Shown one piece after another: positions 8,346 through 15,658 of a DNA stretch of 28,715 nt. Position 1 is the first letter of the stretch, and every line of letters begins with the position of its first letter. The translations under genes and the position numbers were made by a program. Origin of the DNA: CAZYPU01 sp049642705. Lineage in GTDB: Bacteria > Omnitrophota > Gorgyraeia > JABMRN01 > RBG-13-46-9. The notes below the pieces were generated by a model. It saw only the letters and a list, made by a program, of their open reading frames with translations. It was not told where the DNA came from and made no database searches. The stretch lies in NCBI GenBank assembly GCA_049642705.1, contig JBARPB010000019.1:1-28715 (forward strand). The letters are read 5' to 3'.

Positions 8346-8389
8346 AGGTGCCAGGCACCTCTTTAGTCAGCTGCGTCGGCTGATTAGGG
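8346..8389. repeat. REP-like palindrome pair
   Basis: AGGTGCC at 8346-8352 and GGCACCT at 8354-8360 form a perfect palindrome around a single A. A second hairpin follows: TAGTCAGC (about 8364-8371) with GCTGATTA (about 8379-8386), one G-T wobble. The GGTGCC/GGCACC core resembles solitary palindromes often seen with RAYT/IS200-like transposases. There is no good U-tract, so a terminator role for the exporter operon is weak. No transposase is in the window. Confidence 0.5.
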
Positions 8390-8408
8390 TCGGTTGACTT
8401 TTATTACC

Positions 8409-8437
8409 TTGAACAAACCCATCGTCTACGGTATAAT
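8409..8437 (+). promoter_or_regulatory. Promoter for tRNA-Leu
   Basis: TTGAAC (8409-8414) and TATAAT (8432-8437) are 17 nt apart, with the start near 8444, about 10 nt before tRNA-Leu. A nearby TTGACT at 8394 is too far from this -10 to be its partner. Confidence 0.7.
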
Positions 8438-8453
8438 AATTATTAAGGAATTC

Positions 8454-8536
8454 GCGGATGTGGCGGAACTGGCAGACGCGTCAGATTTAGGATCTGATAG
8501 GGTTTCCCTGTGGGGGTTCGACTCCCTCCATCCGCA
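8454..8536 (+). tRNA. tRNA-Leu (anticodon UAG)
   Basis: Acceptor GCGGATG pairs with CATCCGC. The anticodon stem TCAGA/TCTGA holds loop TTTAGGA, giving anticodon TAG (leucine CUN codons). A long variable arm (GGGTTTCCC region) marks a class II tRNA. T arm GGGGG/CTCCC region with TTCGACT. Discriminator A; CCA is not encoded (CTT follows). Confidence 0.95.
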
Positions 8537-8550
8537 CTTCTAATTCTCTA

Positions 8551-8578
8551 TTTACAATACTTAATATTTTGGTATAAT
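8551..8578 (+). promoter_or_regulatory. Promoter for tRNA-Lys/tRNA-Gly and the ptsN operon
   Basis: TTTACA (8551-8556) and TATAAT (8573-8578) are 16 nt apart, and the -10 is preceded by GG as in other promoters here. The start is near 8585. No other promoter or terminator is evident between this point and ptsN, so it probably drives the tRNAs and the long metabolic operon together. Confidence 0.65.
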
Positions 8579-8604
8579 ATTACTCTTACTATCAGGGGTG
8601 AATT

Positions 8605-8688
8605 ATGCCCGTTCTACTCCGCCGAGATGCTTTCGCTCTCGGCTACGTAGAAACTGGGAAGTTCATAGAAGAAAACGAGCCCGCATAG
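8605..8688 (+). CDS. Possible 27-residue leader ORF
   Basis: ATG at 8605 has AGGGGTG a few nt upstream and opens a 27-codon frame (MPVLLRRDAFALGYVETGKF...) that ends with the TAG at 8686-8688, ten nt inside tRNA-Lys. A 7-bp hairpin (8621-8627 with 8637-8643) lies within it. It is the only ORF in the 100-nt leader between the promoter and tRNA-Lys. It may be chance; overlap of the stop with a tRNA argues against strong conservation. Confidence 0.2.
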   Translation: MPVLLRRDAFALGYVETGKFIEENEPA

Positions 8689-8751
8689 CTCAATTGGTAG
8701 AGCAGGACACTCTTAATGTCAAGGTTCGAGGTTCAATTCCTCGTGCGGGTA
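8679..8751 (+). tRNA. tRNA-Lys (anticodon CUU)
   Basis: Acceptor GCCCGCA pairs with TGCGGGT, ending in a G1-U72 wobble. D arm GCTC/GAGC, anticodon loop CTCTTAA (anticodon CTT), T stem CGAGG/CCTCG with loop TTCAATT. Position 27-43 of the anticodon stem (G-A) is also unpaired. Discriminator A; CCA not encoded. One nt separates it from tRNA-Gly. Confidence 0.92.
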
Positions 8752-8752
8752 C

Positions 8753-8828
8753 GCGGGTGTAGCTTAGTTGGTAGAGCGTCGCCTTGCCAAGGCGAAGATC
8801 GTGGGTTCGAGACCCATCACCCGCTCCA
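8753..8828 (+). tRNA. tRNA-Gly (anticodon GCC)
   Basis: Acceptor GCGGGTG pairs with CACCCGC; anticodon stem TCGCC/GGCGA with loop TTGCCAA (anticodon GCC); T stem GTGGG/CCCAT with TTCGAGA. Discriminator T and CCA encoded at 8826-8828, unlike the two tRNAs just upstream. Only 28 nt follow before ptsN. Confidence 0.96.
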
Positions 8829-8856
8829 CGCACTACGAGATTAGGAGGAATTGCAC

Positions 8857-9327
8857 ATGAAAATAATGGATTTTTTGCACAAGAGGGCAGTGGCGGTTAA
8901 TCTGAAATCGAGGGACAAAAAAGGCGTCATAAAGGAACTGATAGACCTTGTCATAAGGTCAGGCGAGGTAAAGCCGAAAGACAAGGAGTCGCTGGTTAAG
9001 ATACTGCTTGACAGGGAACTGTTGGGTTCTACCGGGATAGGCCTGGGAATCGGCATCCCGCACGGAAAATCCACCAACGTAAAGAACCTTATCGGAGCCG
9101 TCGGCATATCCAAAGCGGGCGTTAATTTCGATTCTCTGGACGGCGAACCCGTTTATATTTTCTTTTTATTGATTGCTCCCCAGGAATCGGCCGGCCCGCA
9201 CCTCAAGGCGCTGGCGCGAATTTCACGGCTTTTGAAAGATAAGTATTTTCGCGATATATTAAAAAACGCGAAGAGCGAGAAAGATCTGCTAAACGCTATT
9301 ATAAAAGAGGATCAGAAGAGGCATTAA
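8857..9327 (+). CDS. ptsN: PTS EIIA of the fructose/nitrogen type (PtsN-like)
   Basis: 156 residues forming one EIIA-fructose/mannitol/Ntr domain. The phosphorylated histidine is His69 in GIGIPHGKS, and the second family motif is FFLLIAPQESAGPHLKALARISRLL. The ATG at 8857 is chosen because AGGAGG ends 8 nt upstream; a TTG two codons earlier is too close to that site. No EIIB or EIIC is encoded here, so it is more likely a regulatory phosphoacceptor than part of a sugar importer. EI and HPr genes lie in the same run of genes. It is the first protein gene behind the tRNA promoter. Confidence 0.9.
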   Translation: MKIMDFLHKRAVAVNLKSRDKKGVIKELIDLVIRSGEVKPKDKESLVKILLDRELLGSTGIGLGIGIPHGKSTNVKNLIGAVGISKAGVNFDSLDGEPVYIFFLLIAPQESAGPHLKALARISRLLKDKYFRDILKNAKSEKDLLNAIIKEDQKRH

Positions 9328-9330
9328 TTT

Positions 9331-10566
9331 ATGCGCAAACTGAAATGGCTGTACCCGGGGATGTTCATAAAGAGGTGGATATTCTTAAGCACCCTCGGAA
9401 TAATCCTTATCGCCATGGGGTTTGCGATGGTTATCTCGGAAAAGACGCCCCAGAATAAGACATTCGCGGCTATTATCGTGCTTGTGGGCGGCCTTATCGT
9501 TATAACAGGCATGAGCAGGATAATAAAGTCGTTTGTTACGGTTGTCCTGCCGGAAAAGAGCGACGAACTTGTTGACAGGATATACCAGAAAAGGATACTT
9601 GAGAAGGGGCCGCGTATCGTTGCCATCGGAGGCGGCACAGGCCTTTCAACGCTTTTACACGGGTTAAAGGAATACACAAGCAACATAACGGCGATCGTTA
9701 CCGTAGCCGACGATGGCGGCTCAAGCGGGCGCCTGAGGGAAGAATTTAACGTTCTGCCGCCGGGGGATATACGCAATTGCCTCGTGGCCCTGGCCGATAC
9801 GGGCCCTCTCATGGAGAGGCTCTTTCAGTTCCGCTTCAACGACGGCACGAATCTCAAAGGGCATAACTTCGGCAATCTTTTCATAACCGCAATGTCGAAG
9901 GTAACGGGGGATTTCGAGCAGGCGATAAAGGCCTCGAGCAAGGTTCTGGCTATACGCGGAAGCGTTGTTCCGGCTACCCTTGCCAAAGTCGTGTTGAAGG
10001 CGCTCCACAAAGACGGCACGGAAACAGTCGGAGAAAGCAAGATTCCCGAAAAACACAGCCCCATAAAAAGGATGTACATAAAGCCGCCCGACTCAAGGCC
10101 TACCTTCGAGGCGCTGGAGGCGATAAAAAAAGCCCACATTATAGTCCTTGGCCCCGGCAGCCTCTATACAAGCGTCATGCCGAACCTGCTTATAGGCGGC
10201 ATGTATGAAGCGATTAAAAAATCCAAGGCAATAAAAGTTTATGTTTGCAACGTCATGACGCAGGCGGGCGAGACGGACGGCTACAGGGCCTCTGAACACA
10301 TAAAAGCGATATTAAAACATACAGGAGAGGGCATTATAAATTATTGCATAGTAAACGTAGGCAGGGTTCCCGCAAGGCTTCTGGAAAAATATAAGGAAGA
10401 GAGCGCCTTGCCGGTTTTCGTAGACGAGGAAAAAATAAAACAATTGGGCTGTGTGGCCATAGAGGAGGACATTATAGACGCGAAGAACCTCGTGCGCCAT
10501 GACTCGCAGAAGCTCGCAAAGATTATCATGGACCTTCTCTCAGCGGTAAAAAGACACACGTTGTAA
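9331..10566 (+). CDS. yvcK: YvcK/CofD-like gluconeogenesis factor with membrane helices
   Basis: 411 residues. Two membrane helices (about 15-37 and 45-65) precede a CofD/YvcK domain that starts at PRIVAIGGGTGLSTLLHGLK (about 94). Further family motifs are TVADDGGSSGRLREEF, PPGDIRNCLVAL, LKGHNFGNLF, GPGSLYTSVMPNLL and YVCNVMTQAGETDGY. B. subtilis YvcK lacks the membrane part, binds UDP-sugars, and is needed for growth on gluconeogenic carbon and for normal envelope synthesis. The gene starts 3 nt after ptsN and ends 4 nt before the GH57 gene. A link between carbon state and wall or glycan synthesis fits the neighbourhood (inference). Confidence 0.9.
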   Translation: MRKLKWLYPGMFIKRWIFLSTLGIILIAMGFAMVISEKTPQNKTFAAIIVLVGGLIVITGMSRIIKSFVTVVLPEKSDELVDRIYQKRILEKGPRIVAIGGGTGLSTLLHGLKEYTSNITAIVTVADDGGSSGRLREEFNVLPPGDIRNCLVALADTGPLMERLFQFRFNDGTNLKGHNFGNLFITAMSKVTGDFEQAIKASSKVLAIRGSVVPATLAKVVLKALHKDGTETVGESKIPEKHSPIKRMYIKPPDSRPTFEALEAIKKAHIIVLGPGSLYTSVMPNLLIGGMYEAIKKSKAIKVYVCNVMTQAGETDGYRASEHIKAILKHTGEGIINYCIVNVGRVPARLLEKYKEESALPVFVDEEKIKQLGCVAIEEDIIDAKNLVRHDSQKLAKIIMDLLSAVKRHTL

Positions 10567-10570
10567 ATTT

Positions 10571-12526
10571 ATGGACAAGATAAACTTTTTAATGGGCATA
10601 CACTGTCATCAGCCGGTGGATAACCTCGGTAATATCTTCGAAGAGGCATACAGAAGATCTTACGAGCCATTTTTGAGCGTCCTGGAAAGGCACCCGAAGA
10701 TAAAATTATCGCTTCATTATTCCGGCTCACTTCTGGACTGGATTGCGAGGGAAAGGCCGGCATTTCTCGAGAGGGTGAGGGCCCTCATAGAAAGGCGCCA
10801 GGTGGAAATCCTCTCCGGCGGTTATTTCGAACCGATACTCCCAATGATTCCGGCAGAGGACGCAAAAGGCCAGATTGCGATGCTTGCACGCTCGATTAAG
10901 AAGCGCTTAGGATTTGACACAAGCGGCGTCTGGCTTGCGGAAAGGGTATGGGACCCCGGGCTTTCGTCTATTTTTAAAGACTCAGGTATTAAATACACTA
11001 TCCTGGACGATTTTCACCTGAGGCAGTCCGGCGTAAAAGATACGGGAGTCTTCGGGCATTACTCTGTTAAGGGCCTTGACGGTTTTTCCGTATTCGCCTC
11101 TATTAGAAGGCTGCGTTACACGATGCCTTTTAGGCAGCCCGAGGTTACGGTAAATTTCCTTAAAGAACTCACGAAGAATCCCCGGGTTCGCTGTGTTACA
11201 TTTGCGGACGACTGCGAGAAATTCGGATTCTGGCCCCATACTTACGACTGGGTTTACAAAAAAGGATGGCTTGAAAAATTCTTCACGATGCTGGAAGAAA
11301 GCGACTGGATTAGAACCATGACCTTCGGCGAGGCGCTTCGGGAATGCGAGCCGTCGGGAGAAATCGAAATTCCCCACTCAAGCTATGCGGAGATGGCCGA
11401 GTGGTGCGGCGGCAATTTTAACAATTTTTTCAAGAAATACCCCGAATCGGACCTTATGAGAAAAAGAATGCTCCACGTAAGCCGGAAAATACGTGATGGG
11501 TCCGACGAAGGAGCAAGGAAAGAGCTTTATAAATCGCAATCCAACTGCGCCTACTGGCACGGCGTATTCGGGGGCTTCTACACGAATTTCCTGCGCCAGG
11601 GCGTATACCGGCATATAATAAAGGCCGAAAACGGCCTCGCCGGCGGAAACACCGGGAACACGATAGAAGTGATAAAATTCGAGGATAGCTCAAACGAGGT
11701 AATCTGCGCGCGAAACGAATTTTTGGCGCTCTACGTAGACCCGAATTATGCCGGTTCTCTTTCCGAGATCGACTACAAACCTTTTCCGTATAATCTGATA
11801 AATACGGTATCGCGCCGCTACGAGCCGTATCACGAAAAACTCAAGTTCCGAGGCAGGGTTGACATAGACGATATAAAGAAAAAGGTGGACAAGAATGAGT
11901 CAGTGGATTTGTACGAAGTACTGGGTGTAAGAGAGCGGAACTTAAAGAAATTTCTCATTTACGATTCATACAGGAAACTTTCCTTCATTTGCCATATCAT
12001 GAGTTTGAAAACGTCGCTTTCGGATTTTATCCGGTCCAAACACAGGGGCGCAGCAAGTGAGGGTTTATTCGGTGCGTATGATTACAAGACTGAGAACGGA
12101 GAAGGGAATTCCGTTATAAATCTTCAAAAAGAAAACGGTACGCTGCGGCTTAATAAATGCATAATTCTCGAACGCGGAGCCGATATTTTCATGAAATTTG
12201 ACCTGGAGAACATATCTTCCCGGCGCCTTAAGTTCATTTTCGGCGTTGAGTTTAACTGGTCGATGGAAGACATCCGCTTTTTGCGAAAGAAAGACCGAAG
12301 GCGCGTTAGAAAAATCGGCCTCGCGGACAAACTCTCAGGGCTCAGGGTTCTGCATACGTTCACCTCGCCGGTAGACCTCTGGTCTTTTCCGGTTTACACG
12401 TTGAACGAATCCGAAAGAGGGCTCGGGAAGACCTTTCAGGAGGTATCCCTTTTGTTCAACAGGAAGCTCGCCTTGAAAAAAAACGCGAAGTTTTCCCTGG
12501 AAGCGGGGATAAGGATATCAAGATGA
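10571..12526 (+). CDS. GH57 4-alpha-glucanotransferase / alpha-amylase
   Basis: 651 residues. The GH57 catalytic barrel starts with MGIHCHQPVDN (conserved His pair) and includes GGYFEPILPMIP. The nucleophile is Glu124 in WLAERVWDP and the acid/base lies in FADDCEKFG (Asp213/Asp214); these match Glu123 and Asp214 of the Thermococcus litoralis 4-alpha-glucanotransferase almost residue for residue. The C-terminal 350 residues correspond to the DUF1925/DUF1926 beta domains of that family. It would rearrange or degrade alpha-1,4-glucans in the cytoplasm (no signal peptide). Its last 4 nt overlap ptsH. With glgC at the right edge of the window, glycogen or maltodextrin is the probable substrate. 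Confidence 0.9.
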   Translation: MDKINFLMGIHCHQPVDNLGNIFEEAYRRSYEPFLSVLERHPKIKLSLHYSGSLLDWIARERPAFLERVRALIERRQVEILSGGYFEPILPMIPAEDAKGQIAMLARSIKKRLGFDTSGVWLAERVWDPGLSSIFKDSGIKYTILDDFHLRQSGVKDTGVFGHYSVKGLDGFSVFASIRRLRYTMPFRQPEVTVNFLKELTKNPRVRCVTFADDCEKFGFWPHTYDWVYKKGWLEKFFTMLEESDWIRTMTFGEALRECEPSGEIEIPHSSYAEMAEWCGGNFNNFFKKYPESDLMRKRMLHVSRKIRDGSDEGARKELYKSQSNCAYWHGVFGGFYTNFLRQGVYRHIIKAENGLAGGNTGNTIEVIKFEDSSNEVICARNEFLALYVDPNYAGSLSEIDYKPFPYNLINTVSRRYEPYHEKLKFRGRVDIDDIKKKVDKNESVDLYEVLGVRERNLKKFLIYDSYRKLSFICHIMSLKTSLSDFIRSKHRGAASEGLFGAYDYKTENGEGNSVINLQKENGTLRLNKCIILERGADIFMKFDLENISSRRLKFIFGVEFNWSMEDIRFLRKKDRRRVRKIGLADKLSGLRVLHTFTSPVDLWSFPVYTLNESERGLGKTFQEVSLLFNRKLALKKNAKFSLEAGIRISR

Positions 12527-12813
12527 GCGTCGAGAAGAGGATCATTATAAAAAATAAATCGGGACTTCACGCCCGACCGGCGTCGCTCTTCGTGCAGATA
12601 GCGAATAAATACGATTGCGAAATCAGCATCCGTAAGGGAAAGCGGAGGGTGAACGGCAAATCGATAATGGGCATAATGATGCTCGCCGCCGAGAAGGGAA
12701 CCAGGATCGCGATCGCGGCAGAAGGAGAAGGCGCGACGGAAGCCGTGCGGGAGCTGGAAGAACTGCTCCTCAGCGAAACGATAGAGGCTTACGATGAAAA
12801 AAAGAAAAAGTAA
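12523..12813 (+). CDS. ptsH: PTS phosphocarrier protein HPr
   Basis: 96 residues. The phosphorylation site is His16 in SGLHARPAS. The regulatory serine is Ser47 in NGKSIMGIMML, the site used by HPr kinase in organisms that have HprK; no hprK is in the window. A lysine-rich tail (DEKKKK) is slightly longer than usual. Start overlaps the GH57 gene (ATGA) and an AAGGA site lies about 8 nt upstream. It relays phosphate from EI (next gene, overlapping 20 nt) to EIIA proteins such as ptsN. Confidence 0.95.
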   Translation: MSVEKRIIIKNKSGLHARPASLFVQIANKYDCEISIRKGKRRVNGKSIMGIMMLAAEKGTRIAIAAEGEGATEAVRELEELLLSETIEAYDEKKKK

Positions 12814-14587
12814 GAAGAAACAAGGCCCGCAGGAACGTCTCCTTAAGGGAATCCCGGCCGCGCCGGGCATAACCATGGGCAAGGCATACCCGCTTTACGA
12901 CGAAGAGGTCGCGATTCCGCGCAAGAAAATAAGCAAAAAACTGGTCGAAAACGAGATTGCGCGCTTCAAGAAAGCCCTTGCGAAGACAAGGTCAGAGATC
13001 CTGGCTATCCATAAAAGGATCGCCAAGGAAATGGGCGTGGAAAAGGCGCGCATATTCGGCGCGCATCTTATGGTCCTGGAAGACGAAGTTTTGATAAGCG
13101 AGGTTATAGCAAAGCTTAAGAAGGACGAACTCGCAGTCGAATACGTATTCTGGGAGGTCTTACGGAAATACGCAAATGTTTTGTCAAAAAGCGACGACGA
13201 ATATCTGCGTGAAAGGGTGGTTGACATAAACGACGTGGGAAGAAGGATCCTGAAAAACCTGCTCGGCACAGAGCACCGCTCGCTCGAGGAACTGAAGAAG
13301 AAAAGCGTGGTGGTGGCCTATGACTTATCGCCGTCCGACACGGCCATGATGCATCGGGGCAACGTCATAGCTTTTGCCACGGACATAGGCGCCCGTACAT
13401 CGCACACGGCTATCATGGCGAAATCCCTGGAAATTCCCGCCGTAGTCGGCCTGGAAGCTGTTACCTCAAGCGTGAGAAAAGGCTCCCCCATAATCGTAGA
13501 CGGAAGCCGCGGCGTCGTAATCATAAACCCCCGGAGAGAAACAATAAAAAAATACCACCTCAAGAAGAAGCGTTTCGAAAAATTCGAAAAGCACCTCTTG
13601 AAGCTTAAAAATTTACCGGCCAAGACCCTCGACGGTAAAGAGATAGAACTTGCGGCCAACATCGAATTGCCGGACGATGTCCCCGGTGTCTTGGCGCACG
13701 GCGCAAAAGGCATAGGTTTATACAGGACGGAATATTTTTACATGAACAGAAAAGACCTCCCGTCGGAAGACGAACAGTTCGAGGCCTATAAACAGGCCGC
13801 GCTTAAGGTTTCGCCGCATTCGGTTATCGTGAGAACGCTGGATCTGGGTGGCGACAAATTCCTGTCGCAGTTTGAAGTGCCGCACGATATGAACCCCTTC
13901 ATGGGCTGGCGCGCCATACGTTTTTGCCTGGCAAGGCCCGATATATTCAAGGTGCAGCTACGGGCAATACTGAGGGCATCTCACCACGGGAAACTCAAGA
14001 TCATGTACCCCATGATATCCGGCGTGGAGGAGCTCAGACAAGCAAACGCCATCCTCGAAGAAGTAAGGGTAGAGTTTAGGAAGAAGGGCGTTCCGTTTGA
14101 CAGGAAGATGGAGGTGGGCGCGATGATAGAAGTACCTTCCGCTGCGCTCACAAGCGATGTCCTGGCGAAAGAAGTCGACTTTTTCTCAATCGGCACTAAC
14201 GACCTCATTCAATACGCCCTTGCCGTCGACAGGGTCAACGAAAAAATAGCGTACCTCTACGAACCCGCGCATCCGGCTGTGCTCAGGCTTATCAAAATGA
14301 TTGTCGAGAACGGCCATAAAGAGAAGGTATGGGTCGGCATGTGCGGGGAGATGGCCGGAGACGTTGTATTGGCTTTGATTCTTTTGGGGCTTGGCCTGGA
14401 TGAGTTCAGCACATCGCCTATCGTTGTACCGGAAATAAAGCGTATTATAAGGGGCGTAAAGTACGCGGAAGCCAAGAAAATTGCCGAAAACGCCCTCAGC
14501 CTTTCCACCGGTAAAGAAGTGATGGTGCTGGCAAAAGCGAAACTCAAGAAACTCGTTCCCGATATAGCACTGGAGGCGCTGAAATGA
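12794..14587 (+). CDS. ptsI: PTS enzyme I
   Basis: 597 residues. The N-terminal swivelling domain contains the phosphorylated His204 in GARTSHTAIMAKSLEIPAVVG. The PEP-binding barrel contains GIGLYRTEYFYM, RTLDLGGDK, GAMIEVPSAAL, FFSIGTNDLIQY and the catalytic cysteine in GMCGEMAGD. All motifs needed for autophosphorylation from PEP are present. A short Lys-rich N-terminal extension (MKKRKSKKKQ) arises from the 20-nt overlap with ptsH. The stop overlaps the start of the isomerase gene (ATGA). Confidence 0.96.
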   Translation: MKKRKSKKKQGPQERLLKGIPAAPGITMGKAYPLYDEEVAIPRKKISKKLVENEIARFKKALAKTRSEILAIHKRIAKEMGVEKARIFGAHLMVLEDEVLISEVIAKLKKDELAVEYVFWEVLRKYANVLSKSDDEYLRERVVDINDVGRRILKNLLGTEHRSLEELKKKSVVVAYDLSPSDTAMMHRGNVIAFATDIGARTSHTAIMAKSLEIPAVVGLEAVTSSVRKGSPIIVDGSRGVVIINPRRETIKKYHLKKKRFEKFEKHLLKLKNLPAKTLDGKEIELAANIELPDDVPGVLAHGAKGIGLYRTEYFYMNRKDLPSEDEQFEAYKQAALKVSPHSVIVRTLDLGGDKFLSQFEVPHDMNPFMGWRAIRFCLARPDIFKVQLRAILRASHHGKLKIMYPMISGVEELRQANAILEEVRVEFRKKGVPFDRKMEVGAMIEVPSAALTSDVLAKEVDFFSIGTNDLIQYALAVDRVNEKIAYLYEPAHPAVLRLIKMIVENGHKEKVWVGMCGEMAGDVVLALILLGLGLDEFSTSPIVVPEIKRIIRGVKYAEAKKIAENALSLSTGKEVMVLAKAKLKKLVPDIALEALK

Positions 14588-15645
14588 ACTTGGATAATCC
14601 CAAAGATATCGCGAAGATAGATACGGAAAACATGCTGGACCTTCTGGTTTCCTTCCCCGGGCAGTGCGAGGACGCCCTTTTTATAGGAGAACACACCGCC
14701 CTAAAGGCCGGTTATAAAAGACGCTACTCAAACATTGTTTTTACCGGACTCGGTGGCTCGGCGATAGGCGGGGATATCGTAAGGGAATACGTCCGGGACG
14801 AGGCCGGAATACCTATATATGTAAACCGCAATTACACGCTGCCGCGCTTTGTCGATAAAGATTCGCTTGTTTTTGTCGTAAGCTATTCGGGAAATACGGA
14901 GGAGACACTTTCGGCCTATGCCGAAGCTTTGAGGCGGGGCGCAAATATCATAGCCATTACATCAAACGGAAAAATAAAAGAGCTCGCCTTGAAAAATAAT
15001 AACATAGTCCTTACGCTGCCGAAGGGATACCCGCCGAGGTGCGCGCTGGGTTACTCGTTTATTCCGGCGCTTGTAATACTCGTGAAACTCGGGCTAATAA
15101 AGAATAAAAGTGAAGAAATAAAAGGCGCCTCGCGCCTTTTGGCCGGCCTCCAAGAGAGAACTCTTGCGCCCGGCGTAAAGGGAAGGGCTAACATATCGAA
15201 GATGGTAGCAAAGAAAATCCACGGCAAATTCCCCGTTATTTACGCATCGGGCGCCCTCGGGAGCGTCGTGACACGCTGGAGGGGACAATTTGCGGAAAAC
15301 GCGAAGACGCTTTCGTCCTCCGGCGTATTCCCCGAGATGAATCATAACGAAATAGTCGGCTGGATGAATCCGGGCACGATTTTAAAAAGTTTCGTCGCGA
15401 TTATATTGAGAGACAAACGAGACCTGCCGAGGATCAAAAAACGAATGGATATAACCGTTTCAATCCTGAAAAGGGAAAAATTCCACGTTCTGGAAGTCGA
15501 AAGCGAAGGAAAAACCCCTCTTGAGGGGATGCTCTCGCTTGTTTATATCGGGGATTTCGCTTCTTTTTACCTATCTATACTTAATAAAGAGGACCCGACG
15601 CCGGTAGACAGGATTACGTATTTGAAAAAACAGTTGACGAAATAA
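14584..15645 (+). CDS. Bifunctional phosphoglucose/phosphomannose isomerase
   Basis: 353 residues with a SIS domain: GGSAIGG (57-63) and SYSGNTEE (100-107), both sugar-phosphate binding motifs. The C-terminal part contains EMNHNEIVGW (251-260), the signature of the PGI/PMI family first described in archaea, plus DPTPVDRITYLKKQL at the end. It interconverts glucose-6-P, fructose-6-P and mannose-6-P in the cytoplasm. No classical pgi is in the window, so this may be the cell's main isomerase (inference). It feeds pfkA and the aldolase downstream and could supply mannose-6-P for the nucleotidyltransferase next to it. Confidence 0.9.
   Translation: MNLDNPKDIAKIDTENMLDLLVSFPGQCEDALFIGEHTALKAGYKRRYSNIVFTGLGGSAIGGDIVREYVRDEAGIPIYVNRNYTLPRFVDKDSLVFVVSYSGNTEETLSAYAEALRRGANIIAITSNGKIKELALKNNNIVLTLPKGYPPRCALGYSFIPALVILVKLGLIKNKSEEIKGASRLLAGLQERTLAPGVKGRANISKMVAKKIHGKFPVIYASGALGSVVTRWRGQFAENAKTLSSSGVFPEMNHNEIVGWMNPGTILKSFVAIILRDKRDLPRIKKRMDITVSILKREKFHVLEVESEGKTPLEGMLSLVYIGDFASFYLSILNKEDPTPVDRITYLKKQLTK
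15120..15140 (+). other. Terminator-like hairpin inside the isomerase gene
   Basis: AAAAGGCGC (15120-15128) and GCGCCTTTT (15132-15140) form a perfect 9-bp stem with loop CTC, in the middle of the coding sequence. The shape is that of a short bidirectional terminator, although a ribosome translating the gene would normally suppress it. Confidence 0.4.
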
Positions 15646-15658
15646 TGGAAAAGGTTAT

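Noticed and set aside
9324..9812. 162-codon leftward frame opposite yvcK
   Set aside because: Antisense to strongly conserved YvcK motifs; no start signals.
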